Origin: Diogma glabrata
Lineage: Eukaryota; Arthropoda; Insecta; Diptera; Cylindrotomidae
Direction: 5' to 3'
DNA length: 64,000 nt
Assembly: GCA_963693315.1 (NCBI GenBank)
Contig: OY856186.1
Coordinates: forward strand, 138,253,417 to 138,317,416
The first letter of the stretch is position 1; each line of letters begins with the position of its first letter. Position numbers and translations under genes: made by a program. Of the stretch, positions 33,079 to 43,947 are shown piece by piece. The notes beneath the pieces were generated by a model. It had not been told where the DNA came from and ran no database searches. It saw only the letters and a program-made list of their open reading frames with translations.

Positions 33079-34268
33079 CGAGCTCGAAAACCCGAAGCAC
33101 GATTACTAGCCATGTTGAAACTGTCCACTTTAATGCCCTCTGACCACATATTTGATGTTTTTACTTCATAAAATTTATTCGGTGGTATTCCAACTTTAAA
33201 AGAAAGGTAGTTCGGCATGTACCTTAAGTTTGTTGGTGTAATTAACTTACAATCCACTTGACATTTAAATGTATTTTCAATAAACACTGTTAATGTTTCC
33301 TCGGTAGTGCTCGTCTCCAGGTTAGATATGTATAAATACATTAATTTTAATCTATGAGAGGCTGCCTGCGGTGCTCTAATAGCAGGCATTGGTAGATTAA
33401 TCGTGGAGTTGTATTTGTTTTTTAATGTAATTGGATTAAAGATCGTCGGCGTCGGTGCTCTAAAGGATACATTTTGATTTGAGTGACTTTGTATGTTCAC
33501 TTCACCAATACCTTTGCTCCTTCTTTTCTTATTTTTTTTCTTCTTTTTGTTAGTTGCTTTCGCCTCCACGTTAGGTTGTTCAGATATAACATCATTAACT
33601 TCAGTATTTTGTTGGATTAGATTTGTGTTAAGAGATGCTCCTGAGTTAGAAGTAGACGGCTCGGGTTGAGAATCATTTGGAAGTGCATTACTTGTATGCT
33701 TGTTGTAAGTAATGAAATTCTTTGCCGGTAAGTGAGATAGAACAGCTGATTCATTAAAATCATTGTCATCATTGTCCATAACTTGTATTTGACTTCGCAG
33801 ACCATGGTTAGTTGCAGTATTATTACTTATATTATTCGTACTGCCCTCTTTATTCGATAGGACTGTCTCAGAGAGTTTACTGATGCTGTTTTCTATTTTA
33901 ATTTGAATGTTATTGGTGTCAAATACTGTGGTCTGTAATTTATCGAAAGCTTGTTTATAACATAAAAACTCCTTCGCCATCATTTCAAATTTGGCTGCAT
34001 TATCCTGAACTACTTGTTGCAAGTTATTTGATATTTCAGCAAAACTTTTCTGCATTTTGTCCACAACGTCATTGACTAAATTGCAAGATGTTGAACAATT
34101 TTCACAAATGAAATGAGTGGCTAATGCTTCACCCAATTTAGACTCGTTCCAATTGCGAGGAAGTCCAGCACAAATTCCGTGGAAACCATTTCTACAAATT
34201 GCGTTGCATTTTATTATTGTTTCCTTTCTATCAAAATTTGTACGTAGTGCTGGATCGCATTTAAACAT
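33054..34268 (-). CDS. LINE A ORF1, PHD-like finger protein
   Basis: A 404-residue protein with an N-terminal Cys/His cluster like a PHD finger (KCNAICRNGFHGICAGLP, then FICENCS). A coiled-coil-prone middle (MQKSFAEISNNLQQV) follows, then a very basic KKKKKNKKRRSKG likely to act as a nuclear signal or RNA contact. The C-terminal block has LYISNLETSTTEETL and YLSFKVGIP. This layout is found in ORF1 of CR1/L2-type LINEs of invertebrates. The frame is intact and overlaps the start of ORF2 by 25 nt. Confidence 0.75.
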   Translation of the reverse strand: MFKCDPALRTNFDRKETIIKCNAICRNGFHGICAGLPRNWNESKLGEALATHFICENCSTSCNLVNDVVDKMQKSFAEISNNLQQVVQDNAAKFEMMAKEFLCYKQAFDKLQTTVFDTNNIQIKIENSISKLSETVLSNKEGSTNNISNNTATNHGLRSQIQVMDNDDNDFNESAVLSHLPAKNFITYNKHTSNALPNDSQPEPSTSNSGASLNTNLIQQNTEVNDVISEQPNVEAKATNKKKKKNKKRRSKGIGEVNIQSHSNQNVSFRAPTPTIFNPITLKNKYNSTINLPMPAIRAPQAASHRLKLMYLYISNLETSTTEETLTVFIENTFKCQVDCKLITPTNLRYMPNYLSFKVGIPPNKFYEVKTSNMWSEGIKVDSFNMASNRASGFRARWNQYRRA

Positions 34269-34714
34269 TTTGATTGATTTTATTAAATTGATTTAAGTTC
34301 AATTATAATATTAAATCGCAATTTTTTCGCAACAGTTTTTTGAATTTTTATGAAAAATAAACACAATCAGCGCTAAAATTCAAAGTAAAATGTTAATTAA
34401 TTAATTAATTAATATTTCTATTGCACTAGTCTTGTAATTTTAAAAAAGCACAAAATTGAATTTCGTCACAAATAGATATTTTAACTGTTATTTTAACTGT
34501 TTTATTATATCAGATTTTGTAGTTTATAAATTCAAACTTCAAAAAACCAAAAGAAAAACACAAAACTAAATTAAGCGAAAATCAAAAACACAACCGTTCA
34601 TCGCGAATTTTAAAAACTTCATATGATAACACCACATAACACCACATAAAAACCTTTTAAGACCACAGTGTCGCACAAGAACACGCTGGTTGATGGTTGC
34701 AAAATCTTTATATT

Positions 34715-35115
34715 TTTAAAAAAATTTTAAAGAATGGACAACTATACAATAAATCTCATCACATACATATGACATAGGCCAATATTTCATTATGGGACAG
34801 AGAAAAATAAAGCAAATTTTCAAATTTGTAGGAACAAAACTAAAATGGGGTTGCCAATAATCCAACTAGTTGCATGTACCTTGATTATGTAACGTAATGT
34901 CTTCCTTAATGATTAAAACCCAGATAGAGTTATATAAGGGCTCGTTGCTTCGAACAAAATATGATCATCAAAGAAATGGCTTACCATCATCAAGAAATAT
35001 TCCACAGCTAAGACTGAGGATGCTACCGTTGACTGAATACAGTTCATCTACCAACAACCCTAAGATATCACCTTGGGTAGGACCATATCCCTGCTATTGC
35101 CAGTGGTATGTGATA
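34715..35115 (-). mobile_element. LINE C leader fragment
   Basis: On the minus strand this matches the LINE C-type leader at 50330-50770: GAGATATCACATACCACTGG, the GATATC and ACTGTATTCAGTCAACGGTA blocks, GTTATATAACTCTATCTGGG-like, TTGGCAACCCC, and CCTATGTCATATGTATGTGA. It ends just before where the ORF would begin. It abuts the presumed 5' end of LINE A. Confidence 0.75.
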
Positions 35116-35320
35116 TCTCCACACGAAGGTCATAAATGTGTGTTTGACCTTCATGTGATGACATATTTATGTCATGTGTTCACTGGATCGTTACTTGTTA
35201 CATAAAGCTTAACAGTGCACAGTTATAGTTGCCAAATTAATCAAAGAGATCGGAGAGATATTTTAAACATAAAAAAAAGTTGCGCAAATAATCCTTAGTA
35301 TAACAGCCGTGAGTCTATCC

Positions 35321-35714
35321 CTCTATACCAGCGGTGCCCAAACTGCGGCCATCTGGCCGCATGCGGCCAGTTTTATGATTTGGTGCGGCCAGTTAAAATA
35401 TTATAAAAATAGCAAATACCACAATAATAATAAGTTCCGTTTAAAAAAGTACAATATTTTGGTTCGTACTAAATTCAAACTTAAATATTGCTAACAAATT
35501 CCTATAGAAATAGACTAACTGACATTAATTTGAAAAACGAACTAAGAATTAGTAATACTACACAAGAATTTAATGTTCGCGACTTAACTTGAATAAAAAA
35601 TCTTAACATAATTTATACTGTTTATTTATTTTTTTTTCTGTGCGGCCAGTCATTTTTGTTCTTGTAAATTTTTGGCCATCTCTTTCATGATTTCTGGGCA
35701 CCCCTGCTCTATAC
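35321..35714. mobile_element. Non-autonomous hAT element with perfect TSD
   Basis: The element (35329-35706, 378 bp) begins CAGCGGTGCCCAAACTGCGG and ends GGGCACCCCTG. Identical 8-bp CTCTATAC flanks are at 35321-35328 and 35707-35714. TGCGGCCAG recurs inside near both ends. There is no transposase. The termini resemble CAGNGGTGCCCAA-type hAT families. Confidence 0.92.
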
Positions 35715-36520
35715 GGTCGTAACGCTGATGACGTAGTACATTTTTTATTGTTGTTTTTTATTTTTTTTTAAATACATAACAATTATTGTTTTAATAAAAT
35801 TTAGAGGGGGGATTTTTTTAAAAGTTATTTATAGTTTTTGTTGTTGTTTTAATTAAATCTGTTTTTTTTTTCAATTCAATCAGTCACAATATATGTAATA
35901 TGTTTTAATTTTGCTTTTGAACCTATATAGGTAAAAACATGCTATATATTATACTTGATTTATAGTAATTAATATACTTCACAAACAAACTTAAATCGTT
36001 TAAAGCAAAAACATGAGAAATCTCAGAGATAATTTTTTAAATGATTATAGTTGTGTTTTGTATGTAAGCCAATATAAATGTTTGAAATACTTTTCTTAAC
36101 TCCCCTTTGTAGCACTATTATAGCAGGAGTCAGACCCAGAAAATTGTTCTATAGAACAGCGAACATAACAGCATAGAAAAATATAGATTTTTAACAATTT
36201 TTAAAAACAATGTAGGTTGCAAACATTTGATATCATTGGGACAAAAAACAATTTGTGTTATAATATACATTTTTAAACATTTAATAATTTAAACCGATTT
36301 AATAAAATGATGTTTAAAAAATCAGTACAAAATTTCGTTTTTGTTTATTTTTTTATAGAACATAAAAACTATTTCTTTGGGATTTTTTGTATTAAATTTC
36401 TAGATATTACGATGTTTGTATACGAAAAATCCCAAAGAAATGCAATTTCCAATATGTAATCATAGATGAAAGATGCAACTTAAGTAAATATGAAAAATGA
36501 TGAAGTTTCAATTTAGAAAT
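35715..36520. other. No gene recognised
   Basis: T-rich, AT-rich sequence. AAAATCCCAAAGAAAT occurs twice in inverted relation (near 36370 and 36425), a small hairpin. Nothing else. Confidence 0.4.
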
Positions 36521-36605
36521 CGCCGCTGTGGCTAAGTTGTGTAAGATAAACGGGATTAGAACATGCGTCTCTGATGCATGTGAGCTCGAATCCTGGCACG
36601 AAACA
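36521..36605 (+). other. tRNA-derived SINE-like sequence
   Basis: GCCGCTGTGGCTAAGTTGTG contains an A-box match (TGGCTAAGTTG) and GAGCTCGAATCC (about 36582-36593) a good B box, about 45 bp apart. CACAAAAAATTTTTC follows. No complete cloverleaf closes, so a SINE is preferred to a tRNA gene. Confidence 0.5.
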
Positions 36606-37204
36606 CAAAAAATTTTTCTAAAGGAATTTTAGAGAAAATGAAAAGTTATTTCGAATTGCAAAATTGTGATCTACAATATGTACTTGTGCTTAATTGTTCA
36701 CAAAAAACCCTTCTCAATAAAAATTATTCTTTTTTATTCATAAAAATTCCATTTACGGCATTTAAATTTTTCGATAATACAGTCTTTCAACCATTTCGTT
36801 CAAATTTATTATTTATATCATTTCGATATTAATAAGAAAATTAATTATTTATATGAGAGATAGTTTGTTTTCCATCATTATTTTTGCATAGTCTCATTTT
36901 CTGTAAATAAACTAAAGAAAAACAAAAGCTGCTATTTCTTTATTTTCTTAATACATATTATTATCTCCAGCCATTTGTGATTGATCGTATAAAATTTTAT
37001 AGTATGTACACTTCACGATGGTTTTTTTGTAGAATTATAGTTAAGCAGCAGGTGCACACAGAATAGATTAGAAGAGGTTGGATTACGATGGATAGTACTT
37101 AGTAATTGTATCAAAGCCAGATGAAAAGGCAAAGACTGTATTGGCGTGCGGGGTAAGGGGTGGGGGGGGGAGGGCTCAGCCTGCGGGATACGCCCTAGTA
37201 TTAT
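36606..37204. other. No gene; G-rich patch at 37150-37174
   Basis: AT-rich apart from GGGGTAAGGGGT, nine G, then AGGG (37150-37174): four G-runs that could form a G-quadruplex on the + strand. Confidence 0.6.
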
Positions 37205-37590
37205 ATCAAAGAGATCGGAGAGATATTTTAAACGTAAAAAAAATTATCTGTGTTTCTTTTTCATTGTTTGATATATCTCTCTCAGATCATATATATTCTC
37301 TCTGAAAACTTTTACAGATATTTTTTTACCGACAAACGATATATTTTTGTACGTACAAATGATAAATTTAAAACACAGTATAAGTAAAGTTTCGATTAAA
37401 AATCAAATTGAAATAAGTTATTTAATAAAATTTTAATTTATTTAATAAATTTTATTTTTATTTTTTCCGTCATAAAACTCAGAGCACTTTCCGACAGTTG
37501 GTTTTATATCCAACAGTTAATTATCGGAGGAAAAAATTATACGATATATCTGATGGATTTTATTTTTTCGCTCCGATCTCTCCGATATAG
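37205..37590. mobile_element. Candidate MITE with ATCGGAGAGAT ends
   Basis: It starts CAAAGAGATCGGAGAGATAT and ends GCTCCGATCTCTCCGATATA, giving imperfect terminal inverted repeats. The left end is repeated at 35239-35270 followed by TTTTAAAC-TAAAAAAAA, showing it is dispersed. No ORF. Target duplication unclear. Confidence 0.4.
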
Positions 37591-37796
37591 AAAAAAATAC
37601 ACTCACAATAATTCACAATATAAAATGGAGAAACTTCATGTATTATAGCAAAACACTACTTACTTCACGTGGATAAATCGTTGGAAAAATTTAATTTTTA
37701 ATTTAAAATATTTCTACGGTTCAGACATGCGACCTTCAAATTTTCCAGTTGTTTTTTTCTTTTTGTGACTAAAATATGTTGTGTTTTTGTATTTTT

Positions 37797-37945
37797 TAGG
37801 GTTCCGTTTTTTATAACAAACCCCATTGGTGAGAGTAAAACGAGCTTTTCACATTATATCGATTATCTCGTAAACTATAAATGCTATGAATCTGAAATTT
37901 GAGGTGCGTATAAAACTAATCTGACCACATAAAATGACGGGTACA
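37797..37945 (+). repeat. Dispersed repeat, copy of 5275-5420
   Basis: It starts TAGGGTTCCGTTTTTTATAA and shares GGTGAGAGT, TTATCTCG and TGCGTATAAAACTAATCTG with the 5.3-kb copy in the same order. Confidence 0.65.
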
Positions 37946-38380
37946 AATAAAACTAAAGTTTTATTTTTAGGCTAGTATTTTTTCAAAATAGGAGGAAAAA
38001 ATAAAACAACTATTTTTTTTAAGATATAGCATTTTTTACCCTTGCCTGTCAAGGACTTATGCTAGCCGGAACCGCCTGTCATTGTACATACTTTTTTATA
38101 ATTGCTTTCCCAAACACATATATAAATTTTAACTTTACAGAATAAAGTTTATTGTATCTTTGCACACCTTTTGACTCACCTGTCAGATACTTGTGCTCAT
38201 CAAATTCACCTGTCAATTTTTTTCTACTCTGCAATAAATGAACTAATTCGTATAAAAATTTCAAGCTTACAGTAAGAAGTTTTTTTTTTTAATCTTATTC
38301 ACACTTTCAAAAATATAGGGGTTGATGACGTGCAAGGCTGATGCCTGCCTGGCCAGGTGGTGATTACCGTACTTAACTTA

Positions 38381-38448
38381 TCACTAATAAAATTTCTAGC
38401 CTTACAGAAAGACCATAACCCAGAAGGTTCACTAGCTCTAAGTCTAGA
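38381..38448 (+). repeat. Dispersed repeat, inverted copy of 25311-25374
   Basis: AAATTTCTAGCCTTACAGAA and AGACCATAACCCAGAAGGTT are followed by CACTAGCTCTAAGTCTAG, mirroring the 25.3-kb copy. The (AT)n array starts about 45 bp downstream. Confidence 0.7.
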
Positions 38449-38492
38449 ATTGTCCGAGAGGCGAGAGACAAATTGCAAGCACTATATATATA

Positions 38493-38735
<243 letters not shown>

Positions 38736-38844
38736 GTGGGATCAATGTTTAAATAAAACCACAACTGCTTTGTACTAAAGATTTATTTATATTTTCTCCA
38801 AAATGAAATATTGTCTTCGAATATGTTGATATTTTATTGTTAAA

Positions 38845-38990
38845 CAATTATCGCCTTTCTGTCCAATTAGATTAATCGCCTTTGATTGTAGAATCCAACT
38901 TAAGTAACGCCTTTGATTGTTGATTTTGAATATCGCCTTTGATTGTTGATTCCCAAATATCACCTTTGACTGCTTGTAAGATAAAGAGAC
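38845..38990. repeat. Short direct repeats containing CGCCTTTGATTG
   Basis: ATCGCCTTTGATTGTTGATT-like units start near 38850, 38873, 38910, 38933 and 38958 (CGCCTTTCTG, CGCCTTTGATTGTAG, CGCCTTTGATTGTTG twice, CACCTTTGACTG), spaced 23-37 bp. CCTTTGATT also resembles a TCF/Pangolin binding core. It could be a degenerate minisatellite or an LTR remnant. Confidence 0.6.
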
Positions 38991-39400
38991 TGGTTGTAGA
39001 ATTGTCGTTGGATTTATACTTCTACTGCTATAATATTCCCCTTTTGTTGACCATGTGATTACTTGTTTCACAGGGTAGTTCTACAAACTCGTGGGATTAC
39101 CTTTCGCACAGGGAAATGGAAGTAGTGCTAACCACTAGACCATTCAACACATATATACATACATTTATATACATACGGTAATAAAAATGTTCTTTTTCAT
39201 TTTTGCACATTGCATGGAAATTGGTTCTATTGTATATTATACCAAATACTTCCACACGGAATGGCATTTTGATAATTTGTTTGAAAACCAGATTTCAAAA
39301 AACGATTTAGTGCTTTAGTGCATTTGTTCAAAACAGCAGTTGACGTGATGTATGTGATACATATATAAGTTTCAATAGTTCAGGTTGACAAAACGCCTGC
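38991..39400. other. No gene; tRNA-like A box on minus strand at 39128-39142
   Basis: Minus-strand TGGTCTAGTGGTTAGCACTA is a near-perfect tRNA A box (Glu/Asp-like). No convincing B box lies at the right distance; GGTAATCCC near 39093 is weak. It may be a SINE head related to 18372-18436. Confidence 0.4.
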
Positions 39401-39439
39401 TAGAGGACATGTGAAAAGATTCAATGCTCGAACAATAAA

Positions 39440-40680
39440 CGAAGTGACAATTAATAAAGTCGGCAATATATTTCAATCGGGATATATTTTTCAATACAAG
39501 AAGGATTAATGATTCGAGGGGAAGAAGATGAAGATTTCCACATTTGGAAATGCCGTCAATTGTTTTACCAATACATGGTAGATTTGTATGCAAATACATT
39601 CGAAACAGAACGTTTAATATTCATTCGTTTAAATCAAACCAAGCTTTTCTCTGAAGTACCAGTTTATTTGCGAGAGCCAATTTAATATGATGGTTATTTA
39701 CAACTAACGCACATACACAAAATCATCTCAAATGCACACCGCAAATATCCGATGCCAGCTTCGATAAAGATTTGTAGGAAGTTGTGACGAAAAATATGTA
39801 ACATGAGCTTTCCAGAACACTGAATCCACTGAATCCAAAGTACGCAAAGTGATATCATCAAGGATTCAGTCAGTTACAGGAAATTCAGTTACATGAAACG
39901 ATGAATATCCTTTATATAAAAGAAGAGCAGCAGATGGCGTTAAGGTAACAAGATATAGATATGCGAAACGGGAACATGGAAATAGTTCCTTAAACATGGA
40001 TGGTTGTTCCATATTAATCCTTTGCTACAAGCACATAAACTTGGAATACGGTATGTACGTCAAATCAGTCAAATACGTTGTTAGAAAGTACTTTAATAAA
40101 GGCAACATTTCAGTTTTAGCGTGCTACAATGAAGCAGCACTGGGATGCATGCAACATTCATCAATGACACGTGCAGCACGTCACCTCTAAACTAAGTTCG
40201 GGCTTTGTTTGAAATCATGCTGACCGCTTACTGTTCTTCATCTACAAGAACGTTATGGGAAAAAATATTAATTGCACATGGTTGATGATATTTCCTGCCC
40301 AATATAGCAAAATGATTGAAGATCTGTGCGTAGTTTTCGCGAACTTAGTTCTCAATCAATTATTAATGCTACCGCCGAATCGATCTGCTCCGTCGGTCAA
40401 TGTGAATTACGTCGCTAATATAAACACAATACTGATGATTAGGTTTAATATAAATACAATACGGTTGATTAACATTTCAATTCAAAAGATCACAATTGTC
40501 AATTAAATTGATGTTTGCAATCACCATAAAAAAAGATCACGCTCAATCATTAAAAGTGCGCGCTTTAGATGTAGAACGGATTGATTTTCGTATGGACAAT
40601 TATATGTTGCGCATAGACAGAATAGAGGCATAAAACTAGATAATCTCTATATCTGAACCAACAATGGAGCCACAACAAAT
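39440..40680 (+). pseudogene. Second Helitron RepHel protein, heavily decayed
   Basis: Blocks of the Helitron protein occur in order across frames. RQLFYQYMVDLYA...ERLIFIRLNQTK lies near 39550-39640. YKRRAADGVKVTRYRYAKR lies near 39920, and VKSVKYVVRKYFNKGN near 40060-40105. LCVVFANLVLNQLLMLPPNR appears near 40325-40385, and AITIKKDHAQSLKVRALDVE near 40520-40575, the helicase C-terminal motif. Stops and frameshifts are frequent, and large parts (HUH core, Walker motifs) are missing. The reading direction agrees with the Helitron-type 3' end at 40875-41125. Confidence 0.7.
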
Positions 40681-40874
40681 AATGTATAACCTGCGGAAGC
40701 ATCGAGAAATTGAACATTAGAAACCTGTAGGTTCTCTTTTCTTAGGAGCACTGAGCACATTGAACATATGGGTACTGCGAACATATGTAAATCTATTTAT
40801 GTTCTGTATACTGTTCTATATAGAGATGACACACCGCTACTAATGCAACAAAGTACTTAAATTTTTTTTTGCTT

Positions 40875-41125
40875 ACTTGAAAACTTACTTGATCGCTAAT
40901 TTTTCATATATCCGAACTGATCAGCTAGAGTGCTGATTATTTTTCATCCATATTTTTAAAAAGATAAATTAAAAATTATGCTATCATTCTCATTACCACT
41001 TTTTGAAATCATTGCTACTACGTCAACAAAATGTCTGTGCACAAGCTTTATTTATAAGCGTAGCAAAGCACGCCGGGTCCTTGAAGCTTTATTTATAAGC
41101 GTAGCAAAGCACGCCGGGTCCGTGA
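40875..41125 (+). mobile_element. Helitron 3' end, single arm, tail duplicated
   Basis: This matches one arm of the palindromic 3' region at 11511-11950: TGATCGCTAATTTTTCATAT, CAACAAAATGTCT, then TTTATAAGCGTAGCAAAGCACGCCGGG. The last 42 bp occur twice (ending near 41078 and 41120). The final CTAG is lost (GGGTCCTTG, GGGTCCGTG). It probably ends the Helitron relic at 39440-40680. Confidence 0.75.
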
Positions 41126-41177
41126 ACATAATGAAATGCTTACCAAACAATATCTATTGGCCTGTCACAAAGAGCAA

Positions 41178-41663
41178 CATCCTTGTAATGACACCTTAAC
41201 TATGATAGAACCACCCAGCGACATAAGGAAGACAGCAAGATGATTTCTGCAAGATATCAGAGATAGCCAGGTTACTGGTAACATCGACGAATCTACATAT
41301 AGAACAGGCTTAAAAACATTCCACCCCAAAACGGTTGAAAATGCAATAAAGAACTATATTCCAAATCGTGTTCTAAATAAAAAGCCACCAAAAGTCGCTG
41401 CCGAAGAGGTCCAATTACCCCGTAGCACTAGATCCATCCTAGCTCAACTTAGATCAGGTTGGTCACGCATCCTAAACAACTACATGAGTAGAATTGATTT
41501 TGAAATTATTGACAAGTGTCCCGCATGTGAGGGCACGCCACACGATGTAGACCACCTATTTAATTGTCCTGAAAATGTAACCAACTTGACGAAGGAAGAT
41601 TTGTGGTACCGCCCAAAGGCAGTAGCAGAGTTCCTGAGCCTGAACATGGACCCGGAGGATTAG
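41178..41663 (+). pseudogene. Jockey-type LINE ORF2, C-terminal fragment
   Basis: One frame of 161 codons with a single internal stop (near 41241) ends at TAG 41661-41663. It has [56 protein letters not shown] and the final [19 protein letters not shown]. The Cys-X2-Cys...His...Cys pattern with LWxxP ending is the usual C-terminus of Jockey/I-group elements. The reverse transcriptase upstream is lost. After the stop comes a (CAA)n tract and then an (AT)n array at 41709. Confidence 0.8.
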
Positions 41664-41707
41664 CACCAAAACTGTCGCTACAACAACAACAACGCCGGGT
41701 CTTACTA

Positions 41708-41932
<225 letters not shown>

Positions 41933-41934
41933 AA

Positions 41935-42560
41935 AACGAGCGGCACTCGGTCGCATTTGTTGAGCAAAATCAAAAAAATTTCTGTACATGTTTGTTTTAT
42001 TTATTTCTTGGACGAGTTCATGAACCAACAAAATCCGACACGTGGTTAAGAAACTAGAGGCTTTTTACTGAAGAAAATTGAATTTTTAAAACCGTTATAT
42101 CGGCCGTTTGAATGCTAAAATTTAAAAAAATTTAACAAATTTAGATTTTTTTAAAATCTTTTTTATCAATTTATTCTAATAATAGACCACTGCAGTTAGT
42201 GGTTCCTGAGCGAGCGGCTCCAACAAAAAAGTTTGCAAAAAAAATTTCTTTTAAGCAACCGGCACTCTCACGGTCGCATTTGTAGAGCCAGATCAAAAAA
42301 CCTTTTCTAAAAATGTGTGTTTTATTAATATATATGAAAAGTTCGTAAATCAACCAAATCCGATCCATGGTTAAGAAACTAGAGGCTTTATATTAGAAAA
42401 AAAGTTGCTTTTTAAATCCGTTATAACGGCCGTTTGAATACTAATATTTTAAAAAAATTCATATATTTACAATCTTTGATATTTTTTTTATTAATTTCTT
42501 TTAAAAATAGATCTCTGCAATTAGATGTTCCTGAGTGAGCGGCTCCAACAAAAAAGTTTT
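41935..42560. repeat. 316-bp tandem repeat, two diverged units
   Basis: CGGCACTCGGTCGCATTTGT (41941) recurs as CCGGCACTCTCACGGTCGCA (42259). TGGTTAAGAAACTAGAGGCT, CCGTTATA-CGGCCGTTTGAAT and GAGCGGCTCCAACAAAAAAG also recur at the same offset. Non-coding. Confidence 0.85.
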
Positions 42561-43947
42561 TGATACTAATACTAATCTGATACATCAGATTCTACATGTA
42601 CACAAAACTGTCTGATCTCGAAATCTACCTATTTCTAGCGGACATCTTGCGTCTCGGACTTTTGTGTGAATATAATAATATTCTTAACCTGTATACTAAA
42701 TTTCAGATTTTAGAAAGCACTTGCACGATGTACCGTTTTTTTACAACTTCAACGCGTGACTGACGCGTTCGGTTACAGTATTTGTGTGACTGGCGATCAT
42801 AAAACTTATTTTTAATTAATATGCTGCTCTCAAACTAATTTTCAGGTTTTAGAAAGTAGTTGCAAGGTACATGGTTTTTTTTACAAAATTGGAACCCCTT
42901 CCACTTCAAACGCTAACGAATATAGCTGACTGTCGGCAGACTATTTCTCTACTCAACATATGTGACATACATTACATTACATTAAAAAATCAGCCCTTAG
43001 AAAGTCGTAATTTTTGTCGCTCGCATCCACTACTATAAGTATAATTGTGAAAATACAATTATACTTTTGTAGTTTAATTTTATACAGATATAAACGCTAA
43101 TTGTATGTTAGCTGTTAAGGCTGCTAAAGGTGTGTTAGACCTTTGAATGAAGTTTATTTTTAGTATTTTTACAGTAGCAAATTCCGCTTCCAATAAATAT
43201 TATCAGATTTACAAATTAATATTAAATAAAAGGAGATTTTTATATAATGAAGTTCATATATGCTTATAAACCTTTCAACCATCTCAACTATTTACAAATG
43301 AATTGTAACTTATCCTAATCATAAAATAATCAACTAAATAATACAAAAAAATTCTCTGAAAAAAATTAATTTTAATCGAGTAATTGCGTGATTCACTCCG
43401 AAAACGTTAAAATGAAAGAAAAGCAAGGTAAAAATAATATGATAAATTTTTCATAATGTTTTTTTCATGTTTTTTCGTTTCCTCGAAAGAAAAAAATAAA
43501 TCCGCGAAAATATAGAAAATCCTATCTTGATTGATTTTTCCTTTTTCTGTTTTTCTATTTCTTGTTTTTTTGTTTATTTTTATTATGTCGATATAGTTAT
43601 GTAGAAATTTGAGGTAGATTATTTTTTAATATGCAGAGATATAAAAAACAGAAGTGAGTAGCTTATATGATTGAATTTCAATTAACGGATTGTTTTATTG
43701 CTTTGGATGAGGGTTTCTTCACCTTTAAGCAGTCCTGAAAATTTGAAAATATTCTCCCGGCCTCCTTAAAATTCTGTATTAATGAGTCATGACTATAATA
43801 TTTCCTATTCCTTTTAAAACAATGAACTTATTGACATATCATGATGACAATAGTTACATAGATAAAAATGAAGCTACATATGATTGCAGGTCATACGTTT
43901 TGTATAAGATAATTAATAATAATGTTTATTCCTGATAAGCACTTTTT
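42561..43947. other. No gene; short repeated blocks
   Basis: CAGATTTTAGAAAGCACTTG...GATGTACCGTTTTTTTACAA (about 42703) is echoed by CAGGTTTTAGAAAGTAGTTG...GGTACATGGTTTTTTTTACA (about 42844). From 43060 it is AT-rich and featureless. Confidence 0.45.

Larger units (their letters stand above)
25704..34700 (-). mobile_element. LINE A, CR1/Jockey group, interrupted by LINE B
   Basis: It is a near full-length non-LTR retrotransposon on the minus strand. From its 5' end it has a leader (to about 34700, edge uncertain), ORF1 (34268-33054), ORF2 (33078 onward, endonuclease then reverse transcriptase) and a 3' end at about 25704 with GAATAAACTATTATTATTAT as tail. LINE B sits within ORF2. Without B the element is about 4.7 kb. 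ORF1 and ORF2 overlap by 25 nt. No target duplication of A itself was found. Confidence 0.8.

Noticed and set aside
36521..36605. Functional tRNA gene
   Set aside because: A and B boxes are present, but the acceptor and anticodon stems do not pair well.
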